A stretch of 64,000 nucleotides of DNA, from contig NZ_KQ465112.1 in NCBI RefSeq assembly GCF_001308875.1, forward strand, positions 117,578 through 181,577, given 5' to 3'. Source of the stretch: Lysinibacillus sp. ZYM-1 (GTDB lineage Bacteria > Bacillota > Bacilli > Bacillales_A > Planococcaceae). The notes under the pieces are model-generated. The model had not been told where the DNA came from and made no database searches. It worked only from the letters and a program-made list of their open reading frames with translations. Position 1 is the first letter of the stretch. Each line of letters opens with the position of its first letter. Shown here piece after piece: positions 17,475-29,502 of this stretch. The position numbers and the translations under genes were made by a program.

Positions 17475-17667
17475 AATAATTTCCTCCCTATTATTAACCT
17501 TAAAATTAATCAATTTGTATTTTACTATATTTTTCCCAAGTCTTTCAACTGCTTTCATAGTGGAAATGATGTCCTACTGTTACTAGGTTGTATTGCTTAA
17601 AAAATTTTACAACATATATCGAAAAATTTGGTAATATGGAAGTAGACTACTAGACTAGGTGTGACTT

Positions 17668-18366
17668 ATGGCTAAGAAAAAGAATAATAAACCGATGTTA
17701 TCACCCGCCACAAAATTGGGTATGATAGCATTATTAATCCCAATAGCAATAACCGTATATGTTCTTACTTTTTTTGCATGGAAGGAGCTCCAAACCTTAC
17801 CGATTTTTGAAAAGCTTGCACAACAAAAAGCAATAGAAGAAATTCAGGAACAGTTTGATATAAGCATTCCTGAGAAATTTATTCCAGTTTACATAGCGGC
17901 AGAGGAAAAGTATGGTGTACCATGGACCTTACTTGCTGCGCATCATCGCATTGAAACTCGTTTTTCGACGGTGAAAACCATGGTATCGTCAGCAGGTGCC
18001 GAGGGTCATATGCAATTCATGCCTTGCACATTTGTTGGTTGGAGGCATCCCACTTGCTCAGGTTTAGGAAAGGGAAGCATTTCAAAGGCAGAGTTAATGA
18101 GCCCAGAGACCATTGCCAAATATGGAGGGTATGGTGTAGATGCAAATGGAGATGGGATTGCAGATCCATATGATATAGAAGATGCAGTTTTTAGTGCAGC
18201 TAATTACTTGTCGAAATACGGTGCCGCAAAAGGTGAGATTAAAAAGGCCATTTTTCAATACAATCACAGTGAAAAATATGTGGAAAATGTGCTACATTAC
18301 TACCAATTGTACAATGCTTATCATGATGAGTTAAAAGCGGCAGTTCTTTTAAATCGAGAAAAATAA
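17668..18366 (+). CDS. Membrane-anchored lytic transglycosylase-like protein
   Basis: A 232-residue protein with a basic N-terminus and one membrane helix (about residues 16-38), then an external SLT-like domain. AAHHRIETRFS near residue 92 has the catalytic glutamate; GAEGHMQFMPCTFVGW near 110-125 matches the goose-lysozyme/SLT GxMQF motif. DANGDGIADPYD near 157 looks like a calcium-binding loop common in these enzymes. It should cleave peptidoglycan glycan strands. Two cysteines (MPCTF, PTCSG) may form a disulfide. The family member in B. subtilis is not certain. Confidence 0.88.
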   Translation: MAKKKNNKPMLSPATKLGMIALLIPIAITVYVLTFFAWKELQTLPIFEKLAQQKAIEEIQEQFDISIPEKFIPVYIAAEEKYGVPWTLLAAHHRIETRFSTVKTMVSSAGAEGHMQFMPCTFVGWRHPTCSGLGKGSISKAELMSPETIAKYGGYGVDANGDGIADPYDIEDAVFSAANYLSKYGAAKGEIKKAIFQYNHSEKYVENVLHYYQLYNAYHDELKAAVLLNREK

Positions 18367-18367
18367 A

Positions 18368-18392
18368 GAGCCATCACAATGGATGGCTCTTC
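18368..18392. terminator. Bidirectional hairpin
   Basis: GAGCCATC (18368-18375) pairs with GATGGCTC (18382-18389) between two convergent genes; the T run is modest. Confidence 0.65.
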
Positions 18393-18401
18393 ATTGCATA
18401 T

Positions 18402-18659
18402 TTAAGTCGCTTTACGCATACCTTTTAGAATAAGGCTTACGATAAAGATCAGCACGACAGCACCGATTAACGCAGGGAATACGTAAAAATCACTTACTCT
18501 CCAACCCCAATTCCCTAAAACCATACTACCGATCCAAGAACCGACAATTCCCGCAATAATATTTCCGATGATACCACCAGGTACATCCTTACCTAAAATT
18601 ACACCCGCTAACCATCCAAGGATCCCTCCGATGATTAAATACCAAATGAAACTAATCAT
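18402..18659 (-). CDS. GlsB/YeaQ/YmgE-type stress membrane protein
   Basis: An 85-residue protein with three membrane helices and many glycines (YLIIGGILGWLAGVILG near the N-terminus, IIAGIVGSWIGSMVLG in the middle). This is the transglycosylase-associated / GlsB family, induced by stress in many bacteria and without known activity. Two close ATGs exist; the one at 18659 is chosen because AAGGAG lies 9 bases upstream, while the ATG at 18668 touches the binding site. Confidence 0.87.
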   Translation of the reverse strand: MISFIWYLIIGGILGWLAGVILGKDVPGGIIGNIIAGIVGSWIGSMVLGNWGWRVSDFYVFPALIGAVVLIFIVSLILKGMRKAT

Positions 18660-18789
18660 TATTTTCATCTCCTTAAAGTTAAGATATAATGGCGATTACT
18701 TAGTTATACCCTGAATGAAGCAGATTAAACGCTGCCATCTTTTTTAGTAATAATTACATGCTTTTATCAGGCTGTAGTTAACCTCGCAG

Positions 18790-18897
18790 CTATTTCACAA
18801 TGCCCAATCGATCATCTGCAGGAGTGACAGCCAATCCATCTGCATAAATTGTCGGGAAAATGCCTACATTAGATACAACAGGTTTTATATTGTACAT
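18790..18897 (-). other. Possible gene remnant in a 540-bp gap
   Basis: The region 18660-19150 has no convincing gene. On the minus strand a 35-codon open stretch (18897-18790) reads MYNIKPVVSNVGIFPTIYAD and so on, which looks protein-like, and a second short frame (TIEVSDKIGVCTI) abuts it with a shift. There is no ribosome binding site. It may be the decayed end of an older gene. Nothing else is seen here. Confidence 0.2.
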
Positions 18898-19150
18898 ACA
18901 CCGATTTTATCGCTTACTTCTATAGTATGTTCGCGCCATCAATTCGTACCTAAAATACATTCATCAACTTTCGAAAGAAATTAGCCTTTTCTAAAATTAT
19001 TTGCAAGAACAGCCTATTCATTCACAAAAAAGCAAACTTTTTTAATGCAGGATTTTAATTGCCCATTCACTATTTTATTTCTCACATTTCTTAGTAAGTA
19101 GTTTTTCATTATTAGCATGAAAAATGGGTGATTTCCATTATTTGAATAGT

Positions 19151-19179
19151 TTGAAAATTAGGCTTAAAAGGATTATAAT
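19151..19179 (+). promoter_or_regulatory. Strong sigma-A promoter
   Basis: TTGAAA (19151-19156), 17-base spacer, perfect TATAAT (19174-19179). It lies 22 bp before the small peptide gene at 19202. Confidence 0.8.
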
Positions 19180-19201
19180 GTTGAAAAGGAGCGTGTTTTA
19201 T

Positions 19202-19309
19202 ATGAATATGGCTGTAATGAAACGTTTGAATCGTCAAGGTTTACTAATTGCAGGCTTACATTTGTTAGTTATGTTAAATCTAGCAGCGGATTTCGTATAC
19301 GCATCGTAA
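19202..19309 (+). CDS. Small hydrophobic peptide, 35 residues
   Basis: ATG 19202 follows AAAAGGAG by about 10 bases and a near-consensus promoter by 22 bp. The peptide has a basic start (MNMAVMKRLNRQG) and a hydrophobic stretch (LLIAGLHLLVMLNLAADFV), so it is probably membrane-associated. It is not a recognised family. A five-codon frame with its own AAAGGTG (MFVPF, 19335-19352) and a terminator follow. Promoter, binding site and terminator together make a real transcript likely. Confidence 0.6.
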   Translation: MNMAVMKRLNRQGLLIAGLHLLVMLNLAADFVYAS

Positions 19310-19352
19310 CCAATTTAATAGAAAGGTGAATGAAATGTTTGTCCCATTTTAA

Positions 19353-19401
19353 AACAACCGTGTAGGCATATTTAGGTAACTGCTCACGGTTGTTTTTATT
19401 T
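19353..19401 (+). terminator. Intrinsic terminator
   Basis: AACAACCGTG (19353-19362) pairs with CACGGTTGTT (19385-19394), followed by TTTATTTT. It ends the small-peptide transcript. Confidence 0.85.
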
Positions 19402-19460
19402 TGAATAAAGGGATTATTCTGTCAAATGTCAAATACATAGTACATAAAGGGAGGGATTCA

Positions 19461-20636
19461 ATGACAACAGGATGGAATCAAACGTTTTGTCATTTGGAAC
19501 GGCCATTTGCTTGGTTGGATTTAGATGCACTAGATAAAAACATGCAAACTGTGCAACATGCATGTGGAGAAAAACCAATTCGTATAGCGACAAAATCGAT
19601 TCGTTCAGTGGAGGTGCTTCGTTATGTTCAAAAAAACCTCCAGAATGTTGTAGGGTTTATGACTTTCACAGCAGCAGAGACGATTTTTCTCTTACAGCAG
19701 CAATTTGATGATTTACTACTAGGCTATCCAGTGATGGAAGAGGGAGCTATACGTCGATTATTGCATTATGTGAAAGAGGGAAAAACGGTTACGTTTATGG
19801 TTGATCGACAAGAGCATATCCAACTATTGGCGGAGATAGGGGATGAAATGGGTGTGCGTGTTCAGGTTTGCATTGATATCAATGTTTCAAATGATTTTAA
19901 ATTATTGTACTTCGGAACGAAGCGTTCATCCTTATACTCTCTTGAGACGTTGACTCCTTTTTTACTAGCAATTAGAAAGAATCCTTCTATTGAAGTAGTA
20001 GGGGCTATGGGCTATGAGGCACAAATTGCAGGCGTTGGCAACCGTCCAGCAAATATTTTAAAAGGTAGAGTTATAGAAGCCATGCAAACACAGGCGAAAA
20101 AGCAAGTTACCCAATTTCGTCGATTAGCTATAGCTCATATCAAGGCCTATTTTCCAACTTTGCGTTTTGTCAATGGAGGGGGTTCAGGTAGTATGACATA
20201 TACTACTCAACAGAAAGAAGTCACTGAAATTACGGTTGGCTCTGCATTTTATGCTCCTGCACTGTTTGATCAATTTACACATTTACAGCTTGAAAAGGCA
20301 GCTGGATTTGCCTTAAGTGTCACGAGGAAGCCTGATAAAAATATCGTTGTTTGTCATGGTGGAGGTTATACAGCTTCTGGGGCGATTGGTAGTGATCGTT
20401 TACCTGTATTCTATGAGCCTACTAATTATGCATATCTTAGCTTAGAGGGAGCAGGAGAGGTACAAACACCTATAAAGGTCAAGGGGGAAAACGTTAATAT
20501 TGGCGATACAATTTATTTTCGACATGCAAAGGCTGGAGAGCTCTGTGAACGTTTCCAAGTATTACATGGTGTTCGAGGGGACAAGTATGTAGGACCTTAT
20601 ACAACATACAGGGGGGATGGACAATGTTTTCTGTAG
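19461..20636 (+). CDS. Alanine-racemase-fold PLP enzyme (amino acid aldolase/deaminase-like)
   Basis: The protein has 391 residues. The N-terminal PLP TIM-barrel resembles D-threonine aldolase and D-serine dehydratase types: FAWLDLDALDKNM (near 17-29) and IRIATKSIRSVEVLR (near 41-55), which holds the PLP lysine. The C-terminal part has VCHGGGYTASG (near 295), like the metal-binding side of that group. The substrate is probably a D-amino acid or hydroxy amino acid, but this is not shown. ATG 19461 follows GGGAGG; a longer frame from 19401 overlaps the terminator. It overlaps the next gene by 13 bp. Confidence 0.82.
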   Translation: MTTGWNQTFCHLERPFAWLDLDALDKNMQTVQHACGEKPIRIATKSIRSVEVLRYVQKNLQNVVGFMTFTAAETIFLLQQQFDDLLLGYPVMEEGAIRRLLHYVKEGKTVTFMVDRQEHIQLLAEIGDEMGVRVQVCIDINVSNDFKLLYFGTKRSSLYSLETLTPFLLAIRKNPSIEVVGAMGYEAQIAGVGNRPANILKGRVIEAMQTQAKKQVTQFRRLAIAHIKAYFPTLRFVNGGGSGSMTYTTQQKEVTEITVGSAFYAPALFDQFTHLQLEKAAGFALSVTRKPDKNIVVCHGGGYTASGAIGSDRLPVFYEPTNYAYLSLEGAGEVQTPIKVKGENVNIGDTIYFRHAKAGELCERFQVLHGVRGDKYVGPYTTYRGDGQCFL

Positions 20637-21946
20637 AAAAATGGCGAAATGGGGAAAAATGGACAAATTGGGCTGGGAATGTTATTTCCTATCCAAGTGA
20701 AATGTACTTACCTCATTCCATTGAAGAGGTTTCAATGATCGTTAAGCATGCACGTGAATCAGCAAAGACGATTCGAGTTACGGGTGCAGCACACTCATTT
20801 AGCGCTGTGGCAATGCCAGAACATATAGCTATTTCCTTACATAATATGCGCGGTTTAATCGCTGTGAATGAGGAAAGGCAGGAGGCAACTTTATGGGCTG
20901 GGACCTATTTATATGAAATTGGACCACTGTTAGCGAAGCATGGTTTTGCTTTAATTAATATGGGAGATATTCAGGAGCAAACTATTGCAGGAGCAGTTTC
21001 AACGGGGACACATGGCACAGGAGTTACACTTGGTTCTTTGTCATCAGCTGTAATGACATGGGGATTTGTAGATGGGACTGGTACTTATCAGGAGCATCGA
21101 CGAGGGCTAGACGATTTATCTGAAGCGCTCCATATATCGCTAGGGATGCTTGGTGTTCTTGTCAAAGTAACAATCAAGGTTATGCCATTATATGGTCTGC
21201 ATTATGTTGGAGCAAGAGATACGTTGGCCAGCGGGCTCACGGGGTTTGCGGAGGATATCCGACAACATCGCCATGTGGAATGGTTCTATTTCCCTGGTAG
21301 TGAGACGATTCAAGTAAAGCGTATGAATGCTGTTGCTCCGGTTTATCAAAGTGAATGGAATAAGAAAATCGAAACGTTAAAGCTGCAAATTGTGGAAAAT
21401 GGTGCTTTTTTTGCGATGTCTGAGCTTTGTAAGTGGAAACCAGCTTTAAGTGGTACTATGAGTAAAATAGCGGCTGCTAATGTTGTGGAAAGTGAAAAGG
21501 TAGGCATAAGCTATGAAATTTATCCTTCTCCTCGTAGTGTGAAGTTCCAAGAAAGTGAATATGCTATCCCGTTATCTCAATTTGAAGCTTGTTTGGAAGA
21601 AATTCATGCAACCTTTAAAAAGGGCATTTTTAATGTTCATTTTCCATTAGAATGTCGGACAACTGCGGGGGAAGCAGGCTTTTTAAGTCCTACGCAGGGG
21701 CAAGAGTCTGCTTTTATAGCCTTTCATATGTATAAAGGGATGTCGGAAGAGCCTTATTTTAAATGGGTGCATACGTTGATGCAAAAATATGAAGGCCGTC
21801 CTCATTGGGGAAAACAAAATCATTTAACGGCTCAAACAGTTTATGAATTGTATCTCGAAATTGAAAAGTTTTTAAAAATTCGACAACAATATGATCCCGA
21901 TCAAGTGTTTTTCACAGGGTATTTAAAAAAATTATTTCTATTGTAA
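20624..21946 (+). CDS. FAD-linked oxidase of the D-arabinono-1,4-lactone oxidase type
   Basis: A 440-residue VAO-family flavoprotein. The FAD-binding N-terminus includes IRVTGAAHSFSAVAMPE (near 50-66); the histidine fits the position that can carry 8-alpha-linked FAD in aldonolactone oxidases. MGDIQEQTIAGAVSTGTHGTG (near 113-133) is the second FAD motif. The C-terminal ALO domain ends with a KWVHTLMQKYEGRPHWGKQNH-like histidine block. It should oxidise a sugar lactone or polyol with oxygen. It overlaps the PLP enzyme by 13 bp, so the two are translated together. Confidence 0.85.
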   Translation: MFSVEKWRNGEKWTNWAGNVISYPSEMYLPHSIEEVSMIVKHARESAKTIRVTGAAHSFSAVAMPEHIAISLHNMRGLIAVNEERQEATLWAGTYLYEIGPLLAKHGFALINMGDIQEQTIAGAVSTGTHGTGVTLGSLSSAVMTWGFVDGTGTYQEHRRGLDDLSEALHISLGMLGVLVKVTIKVMPLYGLHYVGARDTLASGLTGFAEDIRQHRHVEWFYFPGSETIQVKRMNAVAPVYQSEWNKKIETLKLQIVENGAFFAMSELCKWKPALSGTMSKIAAANVVESEKVGISYEIYPSPRSVKFQESEYAIPLSQFEACLEEIHATFKKGIFNVHFPLECRTTAGEAGFLSPTQGQESAFIAFHMYKGMSEEPYFKWVHTLMQKYEGRPHWGKQNHLTAQTVYELYLEIEKFLKIRQQYDPDQVFFTGYLKKLFLL

Positions 21947-22116
21947 GCGTTATCTCATTTTCTATTCTTTCCGAGTCTATATAAATATTAGGAAAACTAT
22001 TGTTCTGTATTTTTGAAAAATTAAAATTTGAACGAAATGTCAAAATTTTTATCAAAGCGAGATAAAACTGATGCTTAATCAGCATGTAAACGATTTCAAT
22101 TTTGACAGATTTTTTT

Positions 22117-22173
22117 AATTGTTTGAACAATTCAAAAAATAGTGTTGACGGGACCTTTTTTTCGTACTATGAT
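22117..22173 (+). promoter_or_regulatory. Promoter of ilvD with an upstream palindrome
   Basis: TTGACG (22145-22150), 17-base spacer, TATGAT (22168-22173) is a strong promoter 138 bp before ilvD. Just upstream, AATTGTT-TG-AACAATT (22117-22132) is a perfect inverted repeat that resembles a CodY box with one extra central base. No T-box is seen in this leader. The rest of 21947-22310 holds nothing else clear. Confidence 0.6.
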
Positions 22174-22310
22174 TACAACAATTTAACACGTTCGTTACAG
22201 CAGTTGCACTCTAGAAAGCTGTTAATCTATAAACAAAAATGAAATAGACAGAAGATTTTGTATATAGCAACGAACATGGTATGGAAAGCATTAAATGAGG
22301 GGCGTTTAAA

Positions 22311-23981
22311 ATGAGAAGTGACATGATAAAAGTAGGCGTAGATCGAGCGCCACATCGAAGTCTTTTATATGCAACAGGCAAAGTAAAAGCAAAAGATTTA
22401 GGCAAGCCATTTATTGGGGTTTGTAACTCTTACATCGACATAATACCAGGTCACGTTCATTTACGTACGTTCGCTGATGTTGTGAAAGAAGCCATTATTG
22501 AAGCGGGTGGTATTCCATTCGAATTTAATACAATTGGTGTCGATGATGGTATTGCAATGGGGCATATTGGTATGCGCTATTCATTACCAAGTCGTGAAAT
22601 TATAGCAGACTCAGCTGAGACGGTTATTAATGCACACTGGTTTGATGGCGTATTTTATATTCCAAACTGTGACAAAATTACACCCGGTATGCTAATGGCA
22701 GCAGTACGTACCAACGTACCATCGATTTTTGTTTCTGGTGGTCCAATGGAGGCGGGGACATCTGCCACAGGCAAACAGCTTTCATTAACATCAGTTTTTG
22801 AAGGTGTAGGGGCACATAAATCAGGAAAAATGTCAGCTGAAGAGCTATTAGATATTGAAAATAATGCGTGTCCAACTTGTGGTTCATGTTCAGGGATGTT
22901 TACCGCAAACTCCATGAACTGCTTAATGGAAATGCTCGGTGTTGCTTTACCAGGGAATGGAACAATCGTAGCCACTTCTGAAGAGCGTCATAAGCTGATT
23001 AAAGAAGCTGCTAAACAATTAGTTCGTATGGTAAAAGAAGATATTAAGCCACGCGATATTATCACAAAAGAGGCAATTGATGATGCATTTGCACTGGATA
23101 TGGCTATGGGTGGCTCTACCAACACAGTTCTACATACATTAGCCATTGCCAATGAAGCAGAAATAGATTACAACATTGAAGATATTAATAAAGTAGCAGA
23201 ACGAGTACCATATTTAGCGAAAATCATGCCTGCTTCAGATATTTCAATGGATGATATCAATAAAGCCGGTGGTGTTAGTGCCATTATTAATGAATTAGTG
23301 TCTATCCCAGGCGCTATACACCCAAATCGTCCAACAGTGGCAGGAGTAACAATGGGTGAGTTAGTCAAAGATCATTACATCACAAATGATCAAGTCATTC
23401 GAACGAAAGAAAATCCATATAGTGCTGTAGGTGGTTTATCGGTATTATTCGGTAATATCGCACCAGAAGGCTCGGTTATTAAAGTAGGCGCTGTAGATCC
23501 TTCCATCAAAGTATTCAAAGGTGAGGCAATTGTCTTTGAATCACAAGAAGCAGCACAAGAAAATATTGATAATGGAACAGTGCAAGAGGGCCATGTAGTC
23601 GTCATTCGCTACGAAGGTCCTAAGGGTGGCCCAGGGATGCCAGAAATGCTTGCACCAACATCTGCGATTCAAGGTCGTGGCCTTGGCACAAAAGTGGCAT
23701 TAATCACGGATGGTCGTTTCTCAGGGGCATCACGCGGTATTTCAATCGGACATATTTCACCAGAAGCTGCTGAAGGAGGTCCAATTGCTTTAGTAGAAAA
23801 CGGAGATATTATTGAAATTGATCTACCGAACCGTACGATTAATTTACAAGTTTCAGAGGAAGTTTTAGCTGAACGTCGTGCAAAATTACCAGTCTTTGAG
23901 CCTAAAATTAAACGTGGTTGGCTCGCAAGATATTCAAAATTAGTGACAAACGCTTCTACTGGAGGCGTCATGAAGATTTAA
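22311..23981 (+). CDS. ilvD: Dihydroxy-acid dehydratase
   Basis: IlvD dehydrates 2,3-dihydroxy-isovalerate and 2,3-dihydroxy-3-methylvalerate, the third common step to valine and isoleucine. The 556-residue length is normal. Iron-sulfur cluster motifs are present: [10 protein letters not shown] (near 120) and [19 protein letters not shown] (near 187-205). The C-terminal [10 protein letters not shown] motif is intact. It has its own promoter and precedes the T-box-controlled ilvB operon; transcription may also read through. RBS is GAGGGGCG. Confidence 0.96.
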   Translation: MRSDMIKVGVDRAPHRSLLYATGKVKAKDLGKPFIGVCNSYIDIIPGHVHLRTFADVVKEAIIEAGGIPFEFNTIGVDDGIAMGHIGMRYSLPSREIIADSAETVINAHWFDGVFYIPNCDKITPGMLMAAVRTNVPSIFVSGGPMEAGTSATGKQLSLTSVFEGVGAHKSGKMSAEELLDIENNACPTCGSCSGMFTANSMNCLMEMLGVALPGNGTIVATSEERHKLIKEAAKQLVRMVKEDIKPRDIITKEAIDDAFALDMAMGGSTNTVLHTLAIANEAEIDYNIEDINKVAERVPYLAKIMPASDISMDDINKAGGVSAIINELVSIPGAIHPNRPTVAGVTMGELVKDHYITNDQVIRTKENPYSAVGGLSVLFGNIAPEGSVIKVGAVDPSIKVFKGEAIVFESQEAAQENIDNGTVQEGHVVVIRYEGPKGGPGMPEMLAPTSAIQGRGLGTKVALITDGRFSGASRGISIGHISPEAAEGGPIALVENGDIIEIDLPNRTINLQVSEEVLAERRAKLPVFEPKIKRGWLARYSKLVTNASTGGVMKI

Positions 23982-24002
23982 AACTAGATAATTGAAAACG
24001 TT

Positions 24003-24322
24003 GATGAGGTTAAAGGTTCTAGAGCCTTGTATCTACCAGAGAGCCGGTCGTGCTGGAAGCCGGCGATACAACTAGATCCGACATCCCCTCGGAGTGAGCT
24101 ATTAAACGTGTTTACACCATTAGATAGCTCCGGGCATATTCGAAAGTGCTCGTTATTAATGAATAAAAGTTTTATGTCACCCTATTGGTTGCATAAATGC
24201 TGTCTTTTATTCGCGAGGTAGCAATTATTTGCTATAAAAAAGGGTGGTACCATGGAAAGTCTTTTTCATCCCTACGTAAGGTAGTTCTTTGCGTGTGGAG
24301 AAAAAGGCTTTTTATTATTTTC
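24003..24322 (+). promoter_or_regulatory. T-box leader of the ilv-leu operon
   Basis: The conserved T-box AAGGGTGGTACCATGG lies at 24240-24255. Stem I features occur at 24030-24110, with a CAGAGAGCCGG segment. A terminator follows: AAAGTCTTTTTC (24256-24267) with GAAAAAGGCTTT (24300-24311) and a T run. In the specifier region before GACATCCCC an ATC triplet (24076-24078) is the best candidate codon, which would select tRNA-Ile, but I cannot fix the codon without folding. Uncharged tRNA should stabilise the antiterminator and allow ilvB transcription. Confidence 0.93.
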
Positions 24323-24443
24323 ACAATGTAATTAGCAAACTCTCCTTCTAAAGGAGGAGGGCATAGGCAATCCAGCTAGTGACACTTCACTAATCTACAA
24401 CACTGATGTGTGAGTTTGAAAGAAATGAAGGAGGCATATTTTG

Positions 24444-26206
24444 ATGAGTGCGAATGTTTCAATCAATGAAAAAGAACAATTAGCAACAACTACAACAGTT
24501 GAACAAACCTATCAAGCAAAGGACGGGGCCGATGTATTAGTGCAGGCATTGCACGATCAGGGTGTTGAAATCATCTTTGGCTATCCAGGTGGTGCAGTAT
24601 TACCTATCTATGATGCGATGTATAAAAATCCGATCCGCCATATTTTAACAAGACATGAACAGGGTGCCATTCATGCAGCGGAAGGATATGCTCGTGTTTC
24701 AGGGAATACGGGCGTTGTCATTGCCACAAGTGGACCGGGAGCAACAAATCTTGTAACGGGTATAGCGGATGCCATGATTGATTCCATTCCATTAGTGGTA
24801 TTCACTGGCCAGGTTGCTACATCTGTTATTGGCACAGATGCTTTCCAAGAAGCAGATATTATGGGGATTACGACACCAATCACGAAACACAATTACCAAG
24901 TACAAGATGTGAATGACATCCCGCGTATTGTTAAAGAAGCTTTCCATATTGCCAGCACAGGTCGTAAGGGGCCAGTTGTAGTGGACTTCCCTAAGGACGT
25001 TTCACAAATGTTGTTTGATGTAGAGAATCCACCCGAGGCACCAGATGAAATTTATTTGCCAGGCTATCAACCAACCTATAAACCTAACTATTTACAAATT
25101 CAAAAGGCCATTCAAGCAATTTCTTTGGCAAAAAATCCAGTCATCTTAGCTGGTGCTGGTGTTCTCTTTGCCGATGCACGTGAAGAATTAACGGCATTCG
25201 CAGAAAAATATCGGATCCCAGTAACGAATACTTTACTAGGTTTAGGGTCCATTCATGGTGAGCATGAATTATTCCTCGGGATGGCCGGTATGCATGGTAC
25301 GGCAACAGCAAACACAGCTATAACAAAAGCAGATCTATTACTCAATATTGGTGCTCGTTTTGACGATCGTTTAACAGGTAATTTAGCTACGTTTGCACCA
25401 AATGCGACGATTGTCCATATCGATATTGATCCAGCTGAAATTGGTAAAAATGTACCGACAGATATTCCGATTGTGGCAGATGCAAAAGAAGCATTAAAAG
25501 CAATACTGAAAAAGGATTTTGAAGGTCCTGATACAACAGAATGGCTAGCATATTTAAGAAATCATGCCAATGAATATCCATTATGGTATTGCAAAAATGC
25601 AGATGATCAAGAAATTTTACCACAAGAGGCATTGCGATTAGTACACAAGATTACAGAGGGTGATGCCATTGTTACAACAGATGTTGGTCAGCATCAGATG
25701 TGGACGGCGCAGTACTATCACTTAAATAACGATCATGCTTGGGTAACGTCTGGTGGACTTGGTACGATGGGCTTCGGCTTCCCAGCCGCAATTGGTGCTC
25801 AATTTGCGAAGCCAGACAAAAAAGTTATTTCAATTGTAGGAGATGCTGGATTCCAAATGACTGCACAGGAGCTTTCCATTCTACAGGAATTTAACTTACC
25901 AGTAAAAATAGTGATCTTGAATAACAGCTGTCTAGGAATGGTCCGTCAATGGCAAGAAACGTTCTATGAAGAGCGTTATTCATCCTCGCTTATGCCGATC
26001 CAACCAGATTTTGTTAAATTAGCGGATGCATATAGCATTAAAGGTTATCGCATTAACACAATTGATGAGGCAGAGACAATTTTCCGTGAGGCACTACTTT
26101 CTGACGAGCCAGTATTAATTGATTGTCGTGTGAAACAGCTTGAATGTGTATACCCAATGGTAGCACCAGGCAAAGGCTTACATGAAATGATTGGGGTGAA
26201 AAAGAA

Positions 26207-26210
<4 letters not shown>
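24444..26210 (+). CDS. ilvB: Acetolactate synthase large subunit
   Basis: IlvB condenses two pyruvates, or pyruvate and 2-oxobutyrate, with ThDP, FAD and Mg. The 588-residue product has the N-terminal ThDP-binding part ([16 protein letters not shown], then [23 protein letters not shown]) and the C-terminal ThDP motif [29 protein letters not shown]. About 30 extra N-terminal residues precede the catalytic core. ATG 24444 follows AAGGAGG by 9 bases; the preceding TTG is less likely. It overlaps ilvH by 4 bp. Confidence 0.97.
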
Positions 26211-29325
<3,115 letters not shown>

Positions 29326-29424
29326 ATGATCGTCCAGTTTTAGAGGTAGTGGAATGTGTGAGGTACCATTCACAAGTCGGATGCAATAATCATGGCGTAT
29401 TGGGTCGATGAAGAAAAATTGAAT

Positions 29425-29455
29425 ACGCTCACCAATCTATGATTTAGGTGAGTGT
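29425..29455 (+). repeat. Hairpin in the leuA-leuB spacer
   Basis: ACGCTCACC (29425-29433) pairs with GGTGAGTGT (29447-29455), one G-T pair included, with no T run after it. The 177-bp leuA-leuB gap is the largest in the operon; the hairpin may protect or process the RNA. Confidence 0.4.
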
Positions 29456-29502
29456 CTTTACTAAATTAGCGAATGCGCTATACAAAGAAAGGTGTTTTGA
29501 CG

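Noticed and set aside
21912..22130. Minus-strand 72-residue frame upstream of ilvD
   Set aside because: A/T-rich stretch without RBS that crosses the end of the FAD oxidase gene and the ilvD operator region.
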